Numbered from the stretch's first letter, positions 12,285-25,745 are shown. The stretch: DNA of 64,000 bases from Capillidium heterosporum (GCA_016630905.1 WBMQ01000006.1:1426001-1490000); one strand, 5' to 3'. Made by a program: numbers and translations. Notes: generated by a model from the sequence alone, not told the origin.

Positions 12285-13844
12285 ACTTAAAGATAAAAGG
12301 TATTGAGATGTATATATTTATAGTTTTTGAATCATATATAAGGGATATTTGTAGTTTTAGCTTGACTTTTATTTAGATACTACCCCTGCCCAAAATAAAT
12401 CTCTTGATTCAGTATTGAAATGATAAAACTGGGCAGTTTGTGTTAGATCAAAAGTAGCATGTGTTGCTTTATAAATGCCACAGAAATTGCTTAAAATATT
12501 CGAGAGCTATTATAATTTCCATGCTAATTTACATAGATAAATAATACTATTTTATCCTTTATTTTTATCTTTGATGATGATACTCAAAGAATTGACTATC
12601 CATTCTATTTAGCCAAAATATGTTCTGAAGCCTAGAACGTCGGATTCAAAGCATTTCTACTATTTTAATAAGAAATTATAAATTTATACGAAATTCAAAA
12701 ATATAGGTAGTAAAGAATTCGCAACTATTTAAAAGTATACATATGAAGCTTATAGATCTGGGTTCTATCAATTAAGCTCAAGGCTACAAACGTTTAGCTC
12801 CTAACCACAATGAACATTTTCCATCAACTGTCGCTCCAAAAGAAATCTAAGTTAAACTTTCGATCCGTTAAAGGGCGTAGCCAATTATCGGCCGTACCAT
12901 AGTTTATAAGTCAAAACGAGTTAAAAGTTGGCACCAACAGTAGCTTTTGAAGGAGGCGTCACGTTTAGGATCCACAAATCAGATGTGGGGTATAATGGTA
13001 TCGATCACATCACCACCAACCTTTAAACCTACCAGCAGATGAAATCTTTATACTTCCAACCAGAAAGCTACCCCAGGAAAGGTGGATGGTTGAGAACGCT
13101 TTCAACTCCCCTCCGCCAACCCTTCAAATTTGAGAGCTAAAAATAGCTTTTTGGATCCGAAGTCTAATTTAGACTTTGCAAAATTCAACAATTTCAATCG
13201 GGTAATTGGACTGGGAACTGGGCCTATGAAATTCTCAACCTTTGAACTATGAAGCAGTTTAGGGAACCGACAGAATTTAAATTTGCAAAATTCACCTACC
13301 GGAGAATCTCAACTATCAGGAAATTTTCTTGGTAGCAGCCACCATTTGGTAAAGTGATTAGGGAGAAATTGGTAACAACTTACCTGATGTTTTTGGGCTA
13401 TGGGGACGGTTCAATCGATTACTAAGTTTCCCAATCCCACCAAATTGGATTAAGAAACGACGTCCTATAATTACCTAATTTTCATAATCAGTTGGGGTTG
13501 GCACCTTCCCAAATAGTTTAAATTTTACCCAACTTTTATAAATTCTATCAAGTTATCCCAAAGTTATATCTAATTAACCTACATACTTTTGTAAAATTCT
13601 CCTGCCTTTGGTACCTTTCTCTTCACTTTTGAAAATAAGCTTTTTTACCAACTATACCAGACGCTTTATCAACCTATAGCCATCAAAAAAGTTATTTATT
13701 AGTTCCTAATCTATTTATTTCTTCAACAACTAACTCCAATTCAATTAAATAATCTTTAATACCCCATACGCAACAACTTCTCACTAAATAATATCTTTCC
13801 AAGCAACCGTATTAGCTTCTTTTAATAACGACTAGCATACTACT
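12285..13844. other. Intergenic; promoter region of the phosphatase gene
   Basis: No gene seen. The last 200 bases before 13845 are rich in pyrimidines and read like a fungal core promoter and 5' UTR. The part near 12780-13400 is less AT-rich than its surroundings, but no frame in it is coherent. Confidence 0.45.
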
Positions 13845-15108
13845 ATGACTACCGATATACTGACACCCAACAACACCAAGGAGGTGGAGACCAACTCCAA
13901 CCTAGCTAACGAGAAGAGTACTTTGGAATTGAACACAACTAGCGAGAACAGCACCAAATCAAAAGGTAAACTGACGGTTCTTTTATCTAAAAGACTTTCA
14001 AATTGTATTCATACAAATTTACTAATCTTATCACCTCTATAGAAAAACCCAGTAAACCACTGAAGTCGAAGAGTAAAAGCAACAAGGGGGGTTGTAGAAA
14101 CCTATTCTTCGCGCTTAAATGTTGGGGCAACAGTACTACTGATGAGGAGGAGGAAGTCAAGGTAAAGGAGCCAACCCCCTTACCCAACCCAACTGCCAAC
14201 CAGGTTCAGACCCAGTTGGAGGTTGAAGCAAATTCACTACCCGAAAATATTATCACCTCGGTTACTCAGGATCAACTGCCGGTGACTATCGACCCCGAAA
14301 CGATTGATATTAACCGTGTTTCTATGGTAAGTGTATCGTTTAACGAATCTTTATTTGCTCTATATGTGTATTTTCAACTAACGTTACTTTTTACGTTCAA
14401 ATAGGAATCCAAAAATTACCTTCTACCTCCCATTTCCAAGGAACATGCTGGTCGCAAGTGCTTAGTTTTAGATTTAGATGAGACTTTGGTACACTCGTCG
14501 TTCAAAGTAAGTATATATAGGCAAATTTGAAACTAATCTATGTACTAGTTGATCGAGCAACCCGACTTCATTGTTCCCGTTGAAATCGACAACCAGGTGC
14601 ACAACGTCTACGTAGCTAAACGTCCCGGCGTTGACGACTTTTTGTTCAAGGTTGGTGAGTTGTTCGAAGTAGTAGTCTTTACTGCTTCGCTATCCAAGGT
14701 AGTATACAATCTAACTATAACTTACTAATATCTTGAACTTTAGTATGCTGATCCCGTATTGGATATGTTGGATCGACACAAAGTTGTCTACCACCGATTG
14801 TTTAGGGAATCCTGCTACAACCACCACGGGAATTATGTCAAGGTAGAATTAAATTTAGAAATTAAAGTTTCTAATTTTCTAATTTTTAGGATCTGTCGCA
14901 GTTGGGTAGGGATCTGGCATCCACCATCATTATCGACAATTCGCCCACCAGCTACATCTTTCACCCATCCAACGCTGTACCTATAACTACCTGGTTCAAC
15001 GACAAACACGACACTGAATTGATGGATCTCATCCCCTTCCTTACTGATTTGACTACTGTACCCGACGTCACCGCTATACTCGACAATGTCAACTTGGAGT
15101 CCGCTTAA
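13845..15108 (+). CDS. PSR1: Psr1/SCP-type (FCP1-like) protein phosphatase
   Basis: Six exons: 13845-13965, 14043-14326, 14405-14506, 14549-14698, 14744-14842, 14890-15108. All junctions are GT-AG and in frame, giving 324 aa. The HAD-family catalytic motif [11 protein letters not shown] lies near residues 158-168 (first Asp is the phospho-acceptor), followed by [28 protein letters not shown] and the tail motif [20 protein letters not shown], all diagnostic for the Psr1/Psr2, Nem1 and SCP family. These act on phosphoserine/threonine. Yeast Psr1 sits at the plasma membrane via N-terminal palmitoylation and works in salt stress. Here a GGC...KCW cysteine patch near residues 55-71 could be acylated, but the extreme N-terminus differs from yeast. 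The Psr1/SCP branch is the best fit because the IDNSP block is followed by [19 protein letters not shown]. Confidence 0.93.
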
Positions 15109-16312
15109 TTTATCCCTTCAGCTTTCTATTTGAGCGTATCCTTAGCCAACTTTATCCCCCTTTTGTTGAAGATTAGTTGGGAGTTAATTAATGTTTGGGG
15201 AGCATACTTTTATGATTTTTAGTTTAGGATGGGTTTCCTCGGTTCTCAGCTTAAACTTGACTGTTTTTAACTAGAGCTGGCCTTTATCTCCTACCCTGAT
15301 CTATTTATCTGTGCCTCGACCCCTTTCAAAATTTCCCTTTCCTTGCCTTCCTTTGCAAAAGGATCTTAATCCCCATCCCAGTTTACGTAAGATTCCCAAG
15401 ACCCTTGTAAGCCTTCTAATCCATTACTCTCCAACTAATTCTTTACCTACCCAACATTTTTAAAATTAAGTACTGCTAGTTGTGTTCCCTTCTTTTTTTA
15501 AAATTTAGGCTTTCATACCTTTATACGCATTGCGATATTTCTTCCCCTTCCTTAACCCTACTGCCAAATGGCACCTTTTAATTTGATAAATATCGATCTT
15601 TTTGATGTGTTTTAAACTATGTATCTACTTGTATAAATTTCCATTTAAATTTGTTATTTTATCCTATAGTATAGTTTGTTAAAGATATATAGGTAGTTAT
15701 AGAGCAGATTTTTGATAAACTTTGATTCATAGTAGGATAAGGTTTTGTCGACTAAAAGAGTATTTAAAATATCGTTGAAAAGGAGGGAGGTAGTTCAAGC
15801 GTTGTTGAGTAGAAATCTAATTTAACTTTATTGTGATATCTGGTGCTTATATTAAGAATTGAAAATAAATAATAAAAATAGAATGATATGTATTTAAAAT
15901 AGATATGTGTTTAAAAGGTCATTAGTATCAATTGTAAACTTACCTTTCATTCTGTCTAGTTAAAGTAAAGTACACATGTAGTAAAATTATTGATTTAAAA
16001 TTCAAATTGGGACATGTTTATAATATAAGGTATATCTTTCAAATAAAATGCATATATGTATATTAATAATACCTGCATGAATATATTTCCATTTATTCTA
16101 GATATAAGCCCCAATATTATTGAATGTATTTGAGCCTTGAAATATATAGCTATCGAGCATTAAATATGCTAAACCGATGCAAAGGAAGCCAGATAATGTA
16201 TAGCATTGACAGTAGCTGTAAATACTGCTATAAAAATAAAAGTTCAATACAAAATAAGTAAATAAAAAATTACGAAAGATCCAACTGATTCCAACTCTTT
16301 ACAATATATATA
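15109..16312. other. Intergenic
   Basis: A pyrimidine-rich stretch after the phosphatase stop, probably 3' UTR, passes into AT-rich sequence without recognisable features before the tail of the 16313-16840 gene. Confidence 0.5.
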
Positions 16313-16840
16313 CTAGCTCTCCAACATATCCTTCAAACTTTTGAGCAGCCTAGGCAACAACTTGGCACTTAAATTGTTATTATTCATAGTCTTGTTACAC
16401 ATCAATAGATTGTTTACGACTACAACTTCACGGAACGAAGGTCCCGGTTTCATCATATCCAACAGCGTCAAGTAATACTGATTGGCCAGCTGGTGTTGGC
16501 CTTCCAATTGACAGCTCGTTGCCAACAAAACTAAAAAGTACTGGTAGTAAAGTAGTTTGGTTTCCCTATCTTTAAACGAAAGCTTGTTGTTGAGGACGTG
16601 GACTATATAGCTTAATAAAGCACTTTTGGTATCTAGCTGCCCCAAGCTGTTGGAAAATAGGTTTTTGATAAGGAGGTCCAGTTGAAGGCTTTGCTCAGTA
16701 GTTTCAGTTAGCTGGGATAGTAAGTCGTTAGGTTGGTATAGCTCATAGTTTTCTAAATGGAGAATTTGGTTGGCGGTTTCAACTTTGGCTTCATCGTCTT
16801 TGGCGTTGATAATTTTCGTATAGTAAGCTTTCAATTGCAT
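16313..16840 (-). CDS. Unrecognised helical protein, possibly TPR-like
   Basis: A single-exon frame of 175 aa from ATG 16838-16840; upstream the frame continues only with TTG. Composition is plainly protein-like (charged, leucine-rich helices). I do not recognise the family with confidence. Two helical-hairpin-like segments (LLYYQYFLVLLATSCQLEGQ, then HQLANQYYLTLLDMMKPG) followed by VVVVNNLLMCNK recall the TPR region of SRP72, where an asparagine-rich NN..N block follows a Tyr-rich helix. SRP72 is about four times longer, so this would be a fragment or a paralogue. The gene is divergent from the DUF5522 gene (287 bases apart), so the two may share a promoter. Confidence 0.6.
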   Translation of the reverse strand: MQLKAYYTKIINAKDDEAKVETANQILHLENYELYQPNDLLSQLTETTEQSLQLDLLIKNLFSNSLGQLDTKSALLSYIVHVLNNKLSFKDRETKLLYYQYFLVLLATSCQLEGQHQLANQYYLTLLDMMKPGPSFREVVVVNNLLMCNKTMNNNNLSAKLLPRLLKSLKDMLES

Positions 16841-17127
16841 TGCTTCCTTTGGTATCAAATGATTCTAACCAGAGTGTGTTGATTGTATTGATCTTTGCTG
16901 TAGGTTAGTGGTGAGTATTGTTGATGGAATCTACCGGCCTATGTTGTTTTCAATCACCTAAACCTTGAATGGTATAGATTGATTTTAGATAACCAACTCA
17001 AAGATTTATCAATCACCAATCGAACTCTTGGATGGTAAAGCCAAAATGGCCAATTAGCCACAATTAGGCTACTCCTACTTGAAGCTCATCACCCATCACA
17101 ACCTAACTTTCTTGCTTTTTAACTTTT

Positions 17128-17471
17128 ATGCACCACGTCAACTTTAGTAGAATAAGTGTAAAATTCATGAGTACGAAACCAAGCTTGAAGATTAAAGCGC
17201 TGCACGATCTAGCAGTCAAGGTAGCATTTTTATTAAGATTAAGGATAACTAATGGTACATTGAATAAACTAAAACTTGATGTTAGGAAGGCAAGGAGCAC
17301 TACATAGACCCATCAACTGGCTACCTGGTGTTCACAGAGCTGTTCCACAAGAAGCGGGGCAAATGCTGCGGTAACGTGTGCCGTCACTGTCCGTTCAACT
17401 ACGTCAACGTCAAACCTAAAAGTAGGCCCAAGGACAAGGACATAGAGGCGCTGGGGTCCGAGTTGGAGTGA
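17128..17471 (+). CDS. DUF5522 / C1orf53-like small protein
   Basis: A two-exon gene reconstructed by hand: exon 1 17128-17220, a 65-nt GT-AG intron (branch-like ATAACTAAT), exon 2 17286-17471, total 92 aa. Exon 2 encodes EGKEHYIDPSTGYLVFTE, then FHKKRGKCCGNVCRHCPFNY and VNVKP. This matches the DUF5522 core (Y-x-DP-TGY-VFT, then RG-CCG--CRHCP), a small family shared by bacteria and eukaryotes (human C1orf53). The four Cys and one His in CCGNVCRHC look like a metal site; no biochemical role is known. The exon 1 tail (KALHDLAVK) matches the short helix preceding the core in relatives. The first ATG gives a basic N-terminus that could be a mitochondrial presequence (inference); a second ATG at 17167 is possible. 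AATAAA follows the stop at once, and the STE11 stop is only 52 bases away in convergent orientation. Confidence 0.85.
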
Positions 17472-17523
17472 AATAAAACAGTTTTATTGGCATCGATTAA
17501 TTAGTTTGTGGCAAAATTAGTAA

Positions 17524-20500
17524 TTAGCTCTTGCAGTAGCTATGCTCCAAAAGTTGAACCGCTGTCGGCCGTAACTCGGGATCGATGATGAAGCACTGGC
17601 TCAAGAATTCGACGGTGAGCTTGGCGAGGTGGTCAGGGATCGGTGGTGCTGACTCTGGTGTCGATTGTCCCAGCTTGTACAAGGCGGTTAGCTCGGCCAC
17701 TTCGCGCCAAGGACGCTGACCCGTCAACATCTCGATCAGTAGACATCCCAACGACCATATATCTACCTTAGCGCTGTAGCCTAAGTTGGTTACGACTTCG
17801 GGTGCCATCCAAAAGACAGAACCCTTGAATGACAGGCGATTATCACTTCGGTAGGCCAAACCATATTCATTCTTGCGTGAGATACCGAAATCGGTGATCT
17901 TACAGACGCCCTCGTGATTGATCAAGACATTGGCCCCTTTGATATCGCGGTGCATGATGTTACGGCCATGGAGGTATGCTAGCCCTTTAAGGATCTGCTT
18001 CGTCAGGGATGAAGCATGTTGCTCCTCAAAAGGTCCGTTACGTAAGAGGGCCGATGCGATGGACCCACCTGATACATATTCCAAAAATATATTGAGGGAG
18101 GTTGGATTTACTTCGAACCCTAGGTACTGAACCACGTTGTCATGTTCCAGATCTTTAAGCAGCTCGATCTCTCGGTACAGTTCACGGATAAGCTCGCCAC
18201 GCTTACGGCCGACTATAGGTGCCTGATTGACTCGCTTGGATGCTGGTAGTTGACGGTAGTTCGATCACTTTGACGGCAATCATGTCACCGGTAACTGCAT
18301 TCAAGGCGTGGAAGACCCGTCCGAAGGAGCCTTTACCAATCATCTTACCTTTTACCCACTGTACTGCCGGATCTAGAAGTAGGAGGTTAGTAGAATTTTG
18401 GATATAGTTACGAACTTGATCTAGGCATGAGGTCCTCGAAGAAACTTTCAATGTCATCCGTGTCGTCGGGCTTATCCGGTGATTCGGAAGGGACTGGTTT
18501 ATCGGAATGGGGCTCGGAGGCTTTGGATTTAGACCTAGGAGTAGGATCGTTACCAACTTGACGGGTCCTTGTCCCCCACAACCTAGTGCTGCGGCGTGAT
18601 AAACTCTGACCGCTGGATACCCGCCTTTGGTGCGCCTCTTGAACCACCATACGGATGCTTTTCTTTCGGCCTAGACCTGACTCACCAGACAAATTTGCAA
18701 TGACTGGGTTACGTGGTGTAGCCTCTAGCTCCGTATTCTCGACCCCCATATCGATTATCGGCTTGTCTAGGTCGTGGTTCGGGAAGAACTTTTCGAGGTT
18801 GGTGGTAATAACATCGGTTGAAGGTCGCTCTCCCCACAGCTGAGCCCAGGATGGTGTCTCATTGTTGCCGGGTGATTCAACAGGTGCAGGTGGTGGTACG
18901 GTCGGTGGTTGCCTATCGAAGTAAGCATTATTTGTTGATTTGGGCTGTGTAGGAGGCGTCATACTGCCAATATCCTTCGGTGTCAAGGGAGTTAAAGGAA
19001 CGTAGGTCTTTTCACTGCCCTTTAGCTTTTTTCCTAAGTTTAAATTAATAGCAAATCTAATCAAATGACTTACCTTCAGTCGAATATTTGCGCTGTGCCA
19101 CTTTAGTAAGCTGAAGCTTGACATAGCCTTTGTGATCGGTTTTATGACATAAAGTCAACAGATATCTGGGTGATACGATACGAGCTAAATAAAATTTTAA
19201 TAATGAAGAATGATAAAAGCATACTTTTTCCGTCTTTTAAAAACTCTTCAATTTGATAGTTATCGCCATCGCCATCGATGCGTAAAGTGTTCAAAATGCA
19301 TTGGTAGATTTCTTCAGCCGTTGCACACCCGCCGATGTTTACACTATATATACCTCCTGTTTCCAAAGAGACCTGTATAACTTTCTAATAAAAAATTAAC
19401 ATAAAATCAATAAACAGCCCATTTAAATGGATGCATTTGAAAATAATGCTTACACTAGAATCAAATTTCATATCCTCCTAAAATTAATGCTTAGATATAT
19501 TATATAAATAAAGCTTACTGAACCGGATTTACGGTGCTGCTTGGAGAATGGATTCAAAAAATCGGGTAAGATGTTGAAGAACGAGGCGCCATCGCTAGAC
19601 GGAGTGGTAGGTTTCTTTGGATTTGTTGCTTTGCTGAACGAGCCATTTGTCTCAACAAAAGGGTTGGACTTGACGGAAGTGCTCTCAAATTTGTGCTGGG
19701 AAGAAGAAACTGGGATCTCTTTGACACTATTATCTGTTCGAGGCTGTGGTGCTAGGCCTTGTCGCTTCGATATTCCGGTTTGAATTGGGGCTAAGGGTGA
19801 CATATCATAGAAGAGGGAGGAGCGCCGCGGTGCCGAAAGTATAGAACTCCTATTTGGTATGGATTTCCCTATCTCCCCATTTTTAAGCTTGAGGTCGCTT
19901 GGAATTTGAAGCGTCCTATTCAAGTTCACCATCGATTCTTTCCTCGGGGTTATTATAGGTTGAATAGTCCTGTAGTTGGCCTGGTAAGGATCATTCGAGG
20001 GCTCTAGCATATTCAACTCATTTTCCCATAAATCCATAGCCGATTTGTCAACCGGATCAAATAAAGGAGGTGGCAAATTCGTATTGTCGAAAGAGTTGGG
20101 ATGATTACGATGCCTTTGGTGAGGTAGCCTTGATTCGCTAGATCCTGCTTTACCCTGCTTTAAAGCTATTTTGCTAAGATCGGGGGCCGAAATAGAGGCA
20201 TTTGAATTTTTCCGGTATAAACTGGCCCTTATACCAGTGCTATATACGTTCGGCTTATTGGAAGAATAGTCATAACCTAAACTTTCAAGGCGGCTACTTT
20301 GCAGTAATTCGTAGTTTGGCATTGCTGTGTTTCCATTTGTAGTACTATCTGTACTAGGTAGCGGACCGGTCGGTGTCAAATCAAATTCATCCAACGTGCG
20401 AAGACTGCCCTTGGAGTCTTTGGTGCTGAGCTTGTTGCAAAAACTTTCGCCATCATCTAAATCTAGCTGACCAAGGCTCAAGTCTAAACTTGATTCTTCG

Positions 20501-21536
20501 TAAAGTGGTGGTAACGATGTCTCTTCAAAGGGGTTGGTAAAAGTTTCATCGTCGTCGATAATCTCAAACTCTTTTATCTCGCTTACTATCTCGCCGTTAT
20601 CGTCGGCCTCAGATAAAGAAATAATCTCACCAATATTACTATCTACGCAAGTATCATCTACTTTGGGTACATCTAAATCAGATTAAAGTATTAGATTGAC
20701 ATTTGCAAACTTTAGCATAAAACTTTACCTGGTGTAGTATATGCCTGTAAACTATCTGAACAAATAGTTGGGTCGTTTTGGTCAAAGCAAAAAGGTACTT
20801 TAGAATATGAAGATGGGTTAGCTAGCATGCTACTCTGAGGAGAGCCGTGAGGTGATAAATTTAAAAGGGCTTGCTCTTGAACTACCGGTTTCTTTTATCA
20901 AATTAGATTGCTATTATTAAATTTAGTTACCTGTTGGATTGGACAATCCGAATAAAAGTCTCGTCGTATTGATTTAATAAGGCGAGTGCGATCTTTGTAG
21001 CTAAAAACTTCTAAGGCTTTCAATATTTTGTGGTTGAGCTCAAGGAATTTGAAACCATATATATCGTGTTCTAAAAATAAATGTATTAGCATATCAATTC
21101 AAAAGTAATGAGTATTAAAATAGATTAAAACGATACCTCTAAAGAGTTCAATGAAATCTTCCAATTCATTCTTTTCTAGCCATATCAAAGTTTGCTCAAG
21201 ATCCCAAGCTAAAGGTCCATTGTCGACTAGAATTAAATTATCTTTGTGTGTTGTAGACTTGATATGATTATCTGCATAAGGGTTAAACTGTACTACATCG
21301 CTATTTGTAGGATTGGTATGCAGGTTAGCTACATTTTGACTATTATTCAGTTGATCATCCATCTGACTTTGAGGATCTCCAGTTGAATTTAAAGAACTCA
21401 TCCCATTATAACCGCCTGTTACATTCTGCCTAGATTGTAAGTCTTCTAAAGTGTCGCTTATTTCAATGTGCTCGGGGAATTCAGCTATATCCACTACATT
21501 ATCTTGAAGTTGGTTGGGCAACTCCGTGGCTCTCAT
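17524..21536 (-). CDS. STE11: MAPKKK Ste11 (SAM, RA-like, kinase)
   Basis: Nine exons on the minus strand: 21137-21536, 20931-21070, 20729-20891, 19519-20672, a 24-nt exon 19454-19477, 19225-19384, 19074-19184, 18416-19033, 17524-18372; about 1205 aa. In order: a SAM domain (about 111-175, split by intron 1), a long Ser/Pro-rich linker, an RA-type domain (about 622-705, KVIQVSLETGGIYSVNIGG), a second linker, and a C-terminal kinase from about 928 with GKGSFGRV, AVKVIELPS, HRDIKGANVLI, ITDFGISRK, VFWMAPEV and DIWSLGCLLIEMLTG. This is the Ste11/Byr2 architecture that activates Ste7-type MAPKKs in pheromone, filamentation and osmotic signalling. Between the VIELPS strand and the alpha-C helix (KRGELIREL) the frame breaks; one base must be skipped (about 18203-18255). 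Intron 8 uses a weak GTTCGT donor, the only one keeping frame. Confidence 0.92.
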
Positions 21537-24500
21537 AGTTCGATTCTGTTATTTTGGAAACCAAGGTTTTTCTAGTTTGGATTTGGCATGTGTAGGTGTA
21601 ATTGATTCTATGACTAACTAAAAATCAGAAATTTTGATGTTGCGACTTTCAGCAAACTTGACTAAGGAGGATCCCCATTGAAGTTAATATATTATGGTAT
21701 ATATTTGAAACTCAGACTTGATACATAATGTAAAAGATATATATTTAGGAAAGTGTATATGCTTTAGTTGTATTTTAATATGCGACAGCCACTATTAAAT
21801 TTCCCAATAGCTAATTTGATAATATAAAGTTCGTATTATTTAGTGGCACATTCTAGTGCAAATTCTTGGTAAAATTTTATAGCTTTGAAGCGAGTACTTA
21901 TAATGATCTTTATTCAAGCTTTAAGATTTAGGGACATAGTCGGAAGAGCTTTTAGCATCTTTCAGGTTGTATAGAGCGGCTAAATGAAAAGATCACATTT
22001 GGCAGTAATTGAACCGATCTATAAACAAACATTCTTTGTAACGGAGATGGCGTATTTCAGTAGCCGCTATTTCGAGACAAAGGTGGTCCGGTATATAAAG
22101 GAATAGCCTTTATTGAAATAAATTGCCCTGTATACTTATCTCACTAGGTAAATATAATAATTTTTATACAAATTTACTACATCTTTAAAGTAATAAAGGC
22201 ATAATTTAGTTCCCCATGAAAAATATCTATGTAAACTACCTATTTACAATAAGAAATACATAGTAAATTAAAACTTATTCAGCTAAAAAGCGTCAATGAT
22301 AAATATAGATTACTATAAAGTTCTCAACATATGTATTTTAAATCTCAGATTCGGCAAGGAAAATGGAATGGATTTCCGATAGTACCATTATGAGAAAAGT
22401 TGATTTAATTATACTTGGAAGTTTAAAGCTTGTATCTTTTACTATAACTAAATTCCAGCTATATAAATAGCATATTTCATATATATACTAAAATAGGATT
22501 AAAGTCGAATATTAGATTGGTTGGAAATAACCGTGGGATGCCTACAAAACAGACCAACAGCTACATTATGTTGCGAAAGTCATCGTACTCAATTCAACCT
22601 ACTACCATCAACCTTGAAGATTTTGTCCAACTTCGAGACCAACCTTAAATCGTACCCAATAAGCCCATTATTTACTTATAAAAACAACAATCTCATCCAA
22701 TTTCCGATATATATATTCATCCCTTGAAGTTAAAGTAGTCTACCTAAGCCTTTTCTTTGGTAGCTATCTCCACCATCCCAAGGTTGTTCTGCGCGAAGTA
22801 TAGGTTGGGATGGCAATGTTTGGTTGGTATCTATCAACTCAAAATTCGACTTTGATATAACTGTCATCATAGTATCATTAATTAAAAATGTATGTATGAA
22901 GAATATTATTAATGATTAGAAACAATCTCCTATAAACTCAAATACGTCGAGCCTTTCAAAAATCTATCATATCTAAAATTAATTCTTATCACTAAATGAT
23001 ACTTTATTACACAAAGTCAGTAATGTCAACATGATAAAAGGATACAGTTCATATACCACCTGTTTAAAGCCTCTATATCACATTCGATGCACTATTAACT
23101 ACTTAGCATATATTTTCATAGGTATGTGACTACCCACCTTATATCGTTCACTTAACTAATATAAAGGCTCTAATTTGGCGCCACCATTACATCTTCTGTA
23201 CATGATGACAGGAGAATATAGCCTCTTTTCATGAAACTATATATCCCTAGGTTAAGTTAAAATTTAAACTATGTAAGTATACATTGGTACAATGTTTTCG
23301 ATTGAATGTCCGCATAACTCATTTTAAACATACTTCTTAAGGTTATGGCGAGACAAGTTCAGTATTGTACACACAGGATCTACATAGTTATGTAGATCGA
23401 AGCTAAATTAGAATATAAACCCGCAAATAGTGGGTTGGTAAAAGTATATAATTTATAATAGGATGGTTAAGTGTCAAGTGTTAGATCTTTGGATATAATT
23501 TGGCTAGTTGATTATGATGACGCCTCATTGTAAAAGAACACTAACTTATGTTTGGTCCCTGATTGTAAATGTGCTAACCTAGCCAATCTGCTATAGTTTG
23601 TAGACATGTTCCATTGTGGAATTTCCGTATTTATCAGTAGTATATATTTGCACACATCGTAAACAATAATATTACAAAGTTAATAAACTTACTTGGCTAA
23701 AGCCCTAATATCGATTAATTAAAAGTCATAAAGTAGAAATAAAATTAAACTATATTGAAGTGCACAGATAAAATAAATCAAGCGTATGATCACCCTATAT
23801 CGCAGTTTAAAGTTTGCTTATAACTACTATTATATCATATACCTGCATCTTCGATCTAACCTCCATTATATCGTAAATTTACCTTTAAAGAGATATAGCT
23901 CAGCAACTGTCTGCTTACCACACCTAAAACATTTTGCTCTATTAAAGTAGATGTCCATGTTACTTATATTAGAGCTCTGTTTCCTATATTTAGTCAGATA
24001 GAACGAAAAGTTGACAAAAGCTTTTCAAAGAAAGCATCACCATTAAAACTTTTGATTGTAACAGATTAAATGGTCACTATCGACGAATTCTCTACATATT
24101 TAAATGAACTTTATTGTATCAAGTATGTAGGTTTACAAATGGCTCCTAACTACTCCCAGTTACAAAACTCTATTCTAGTTGTGCATGCCGTTCATTTACC
24201 AACTTAATAAAGCGGTATAATAAGTAAAGTACCGTTACCTTTAATAGATTTATTTTTCGATCGATCTTCAGGTGAATTATAGTTGCTTAGTGGAAATTTT
24301 CAAGCTTATACATTGGGTCTGAAATTAGAGGAATCATTTAGAAAATCATTCATAAGATTACTTATGCAACTTTGCATATCTCTACCAGTTAATTTTGAAC
24401 ACAGCTATTCATTTTCAAAGCCGGCTTTGAGCTCGTTTATTTGAATACCGGCTACTGGACACGTTCTCTTCCTTGATAATTCCATATATTTCTCTACTTA

Positions 24501-25687
24501 CCATTTGGCTCTTTAAAGCTATATAAGGATACTATCCATCGAGAACAATATATTACTGGCGTTACTAATATGTTTAAACCCAGCCATCAGAAACTGCCCT
24601 TCAACAAGGAGAATCCAATAGGAACCTAAAATTGCTGATGCTGATTTCATAAAATAAAACATACATATACATACCAAATAAAATATAAGGCATATGTACA
24701 ATTATAACTTAGATGCAAGACAACTAGCTCAAGTATAAGTGATCATGTAGGCAGAAAATAAGGTAGGTTTAGGGGTATATGTAACTAAATTTCAAACTAT
24801 TGGTGGATGTAAGTACATATATCGTATATAAAATTTTTGATCGAGGTTAAACTTGATATTGAGGGCCTTTTTACTTTAATCGTCTCCTTTATTTTGGTTA
24901 ATTAAATAGCACTTGTAAGGAGGCCCAGATTCATATTGTTGTAAAGTCACAGACAAACTAGAATTTCGAAATCCACTTCTGTCCTCCTATTTACCAACCA
25001 ATATATTTTTAAGTTTTGAGGAAGCTGATGAAGAGTTGGCAACTTTAACCGACTGATTTGAGAGGGCCCTTAAACCAACTGAGATGGTTCTAACTAACCC
25101 ATACCATCATTAGCTTCTTTTAGTAGGTTTGGGTGTCTAACTAATTCCCCTTTCTGTAGCGTTACTGGCAATAGTCGACTACTTCCCCAATCTACACCCA
25201 TTACCTGAGTTGGATTTAAGACGTTTGCTACACATTTTTAGCGCAACAATTAATCTATAGTACTGTAGTGGAAGTAAAACCTTCCTGTACTATTAATTCA
25301 GCTGGTTAACTAAATGTGTTTTTCAAAAGCAGGGAAGATACGTAACGACGCAATTTTCTTGGGCCTGCAAAGGGTCATACCACGTAGTCCGTACCTGTTT
25401 GTGGCAATGATGTCTGGATTACCTCAAAATTTGCAATCCTAATATAAGTTTAATGTTACGATAAATTATATCCACCAGAAATCCCAAGTTGCCGTTTATT
25501 CTATCTGCTTTTAGCCCTGAAGCTAGCTGGCTCACTCTAAAAGTCATAGGTTCAGTTATGATTTCTTTAGTAAAATGCTGTACTATCGCTTGTTTAGCCT
25601 ATCCCCTTAAGGAAGATTCTAGTAAACATTAAATCATAGCTAGCCAGCTTGAACAAATGCACTGTTGAAATCTAATGACTCACAAAG
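21537..25687. other. 4.1 kb gene-poor interval
   Basis: Head-to-head spacer between STE11 and the homeobox gene at 25746. It is AT-rich with only short non-protein-like frames (22521-22727 and 24519-24701 among them). No RNA gene or repeat family was recognised. A long upstream region is common for developmental regulators in fungi. Confidence 0.45.
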
Positions 25688-25695
25688 TATAAAAG
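25688..25695 (+). promoter_or_regulatory. TATA box of the homeobox gene
   Basis: TATAAAAG, 58 bases before ATG 25746. Confidence 0.6.
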
Positions 25696-25745
25696 CCAAA
25701 AGTTCACACTACAACTTTAATTGTTTACCAAACATAAATTGAACG

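Noticed and set aside
18219-18237. 19-nt GT-AG micro-intron in STE11
   Set aside because: Half the length of the shortest convincing intron in the window and no branchpoint; kept only as an alternative.
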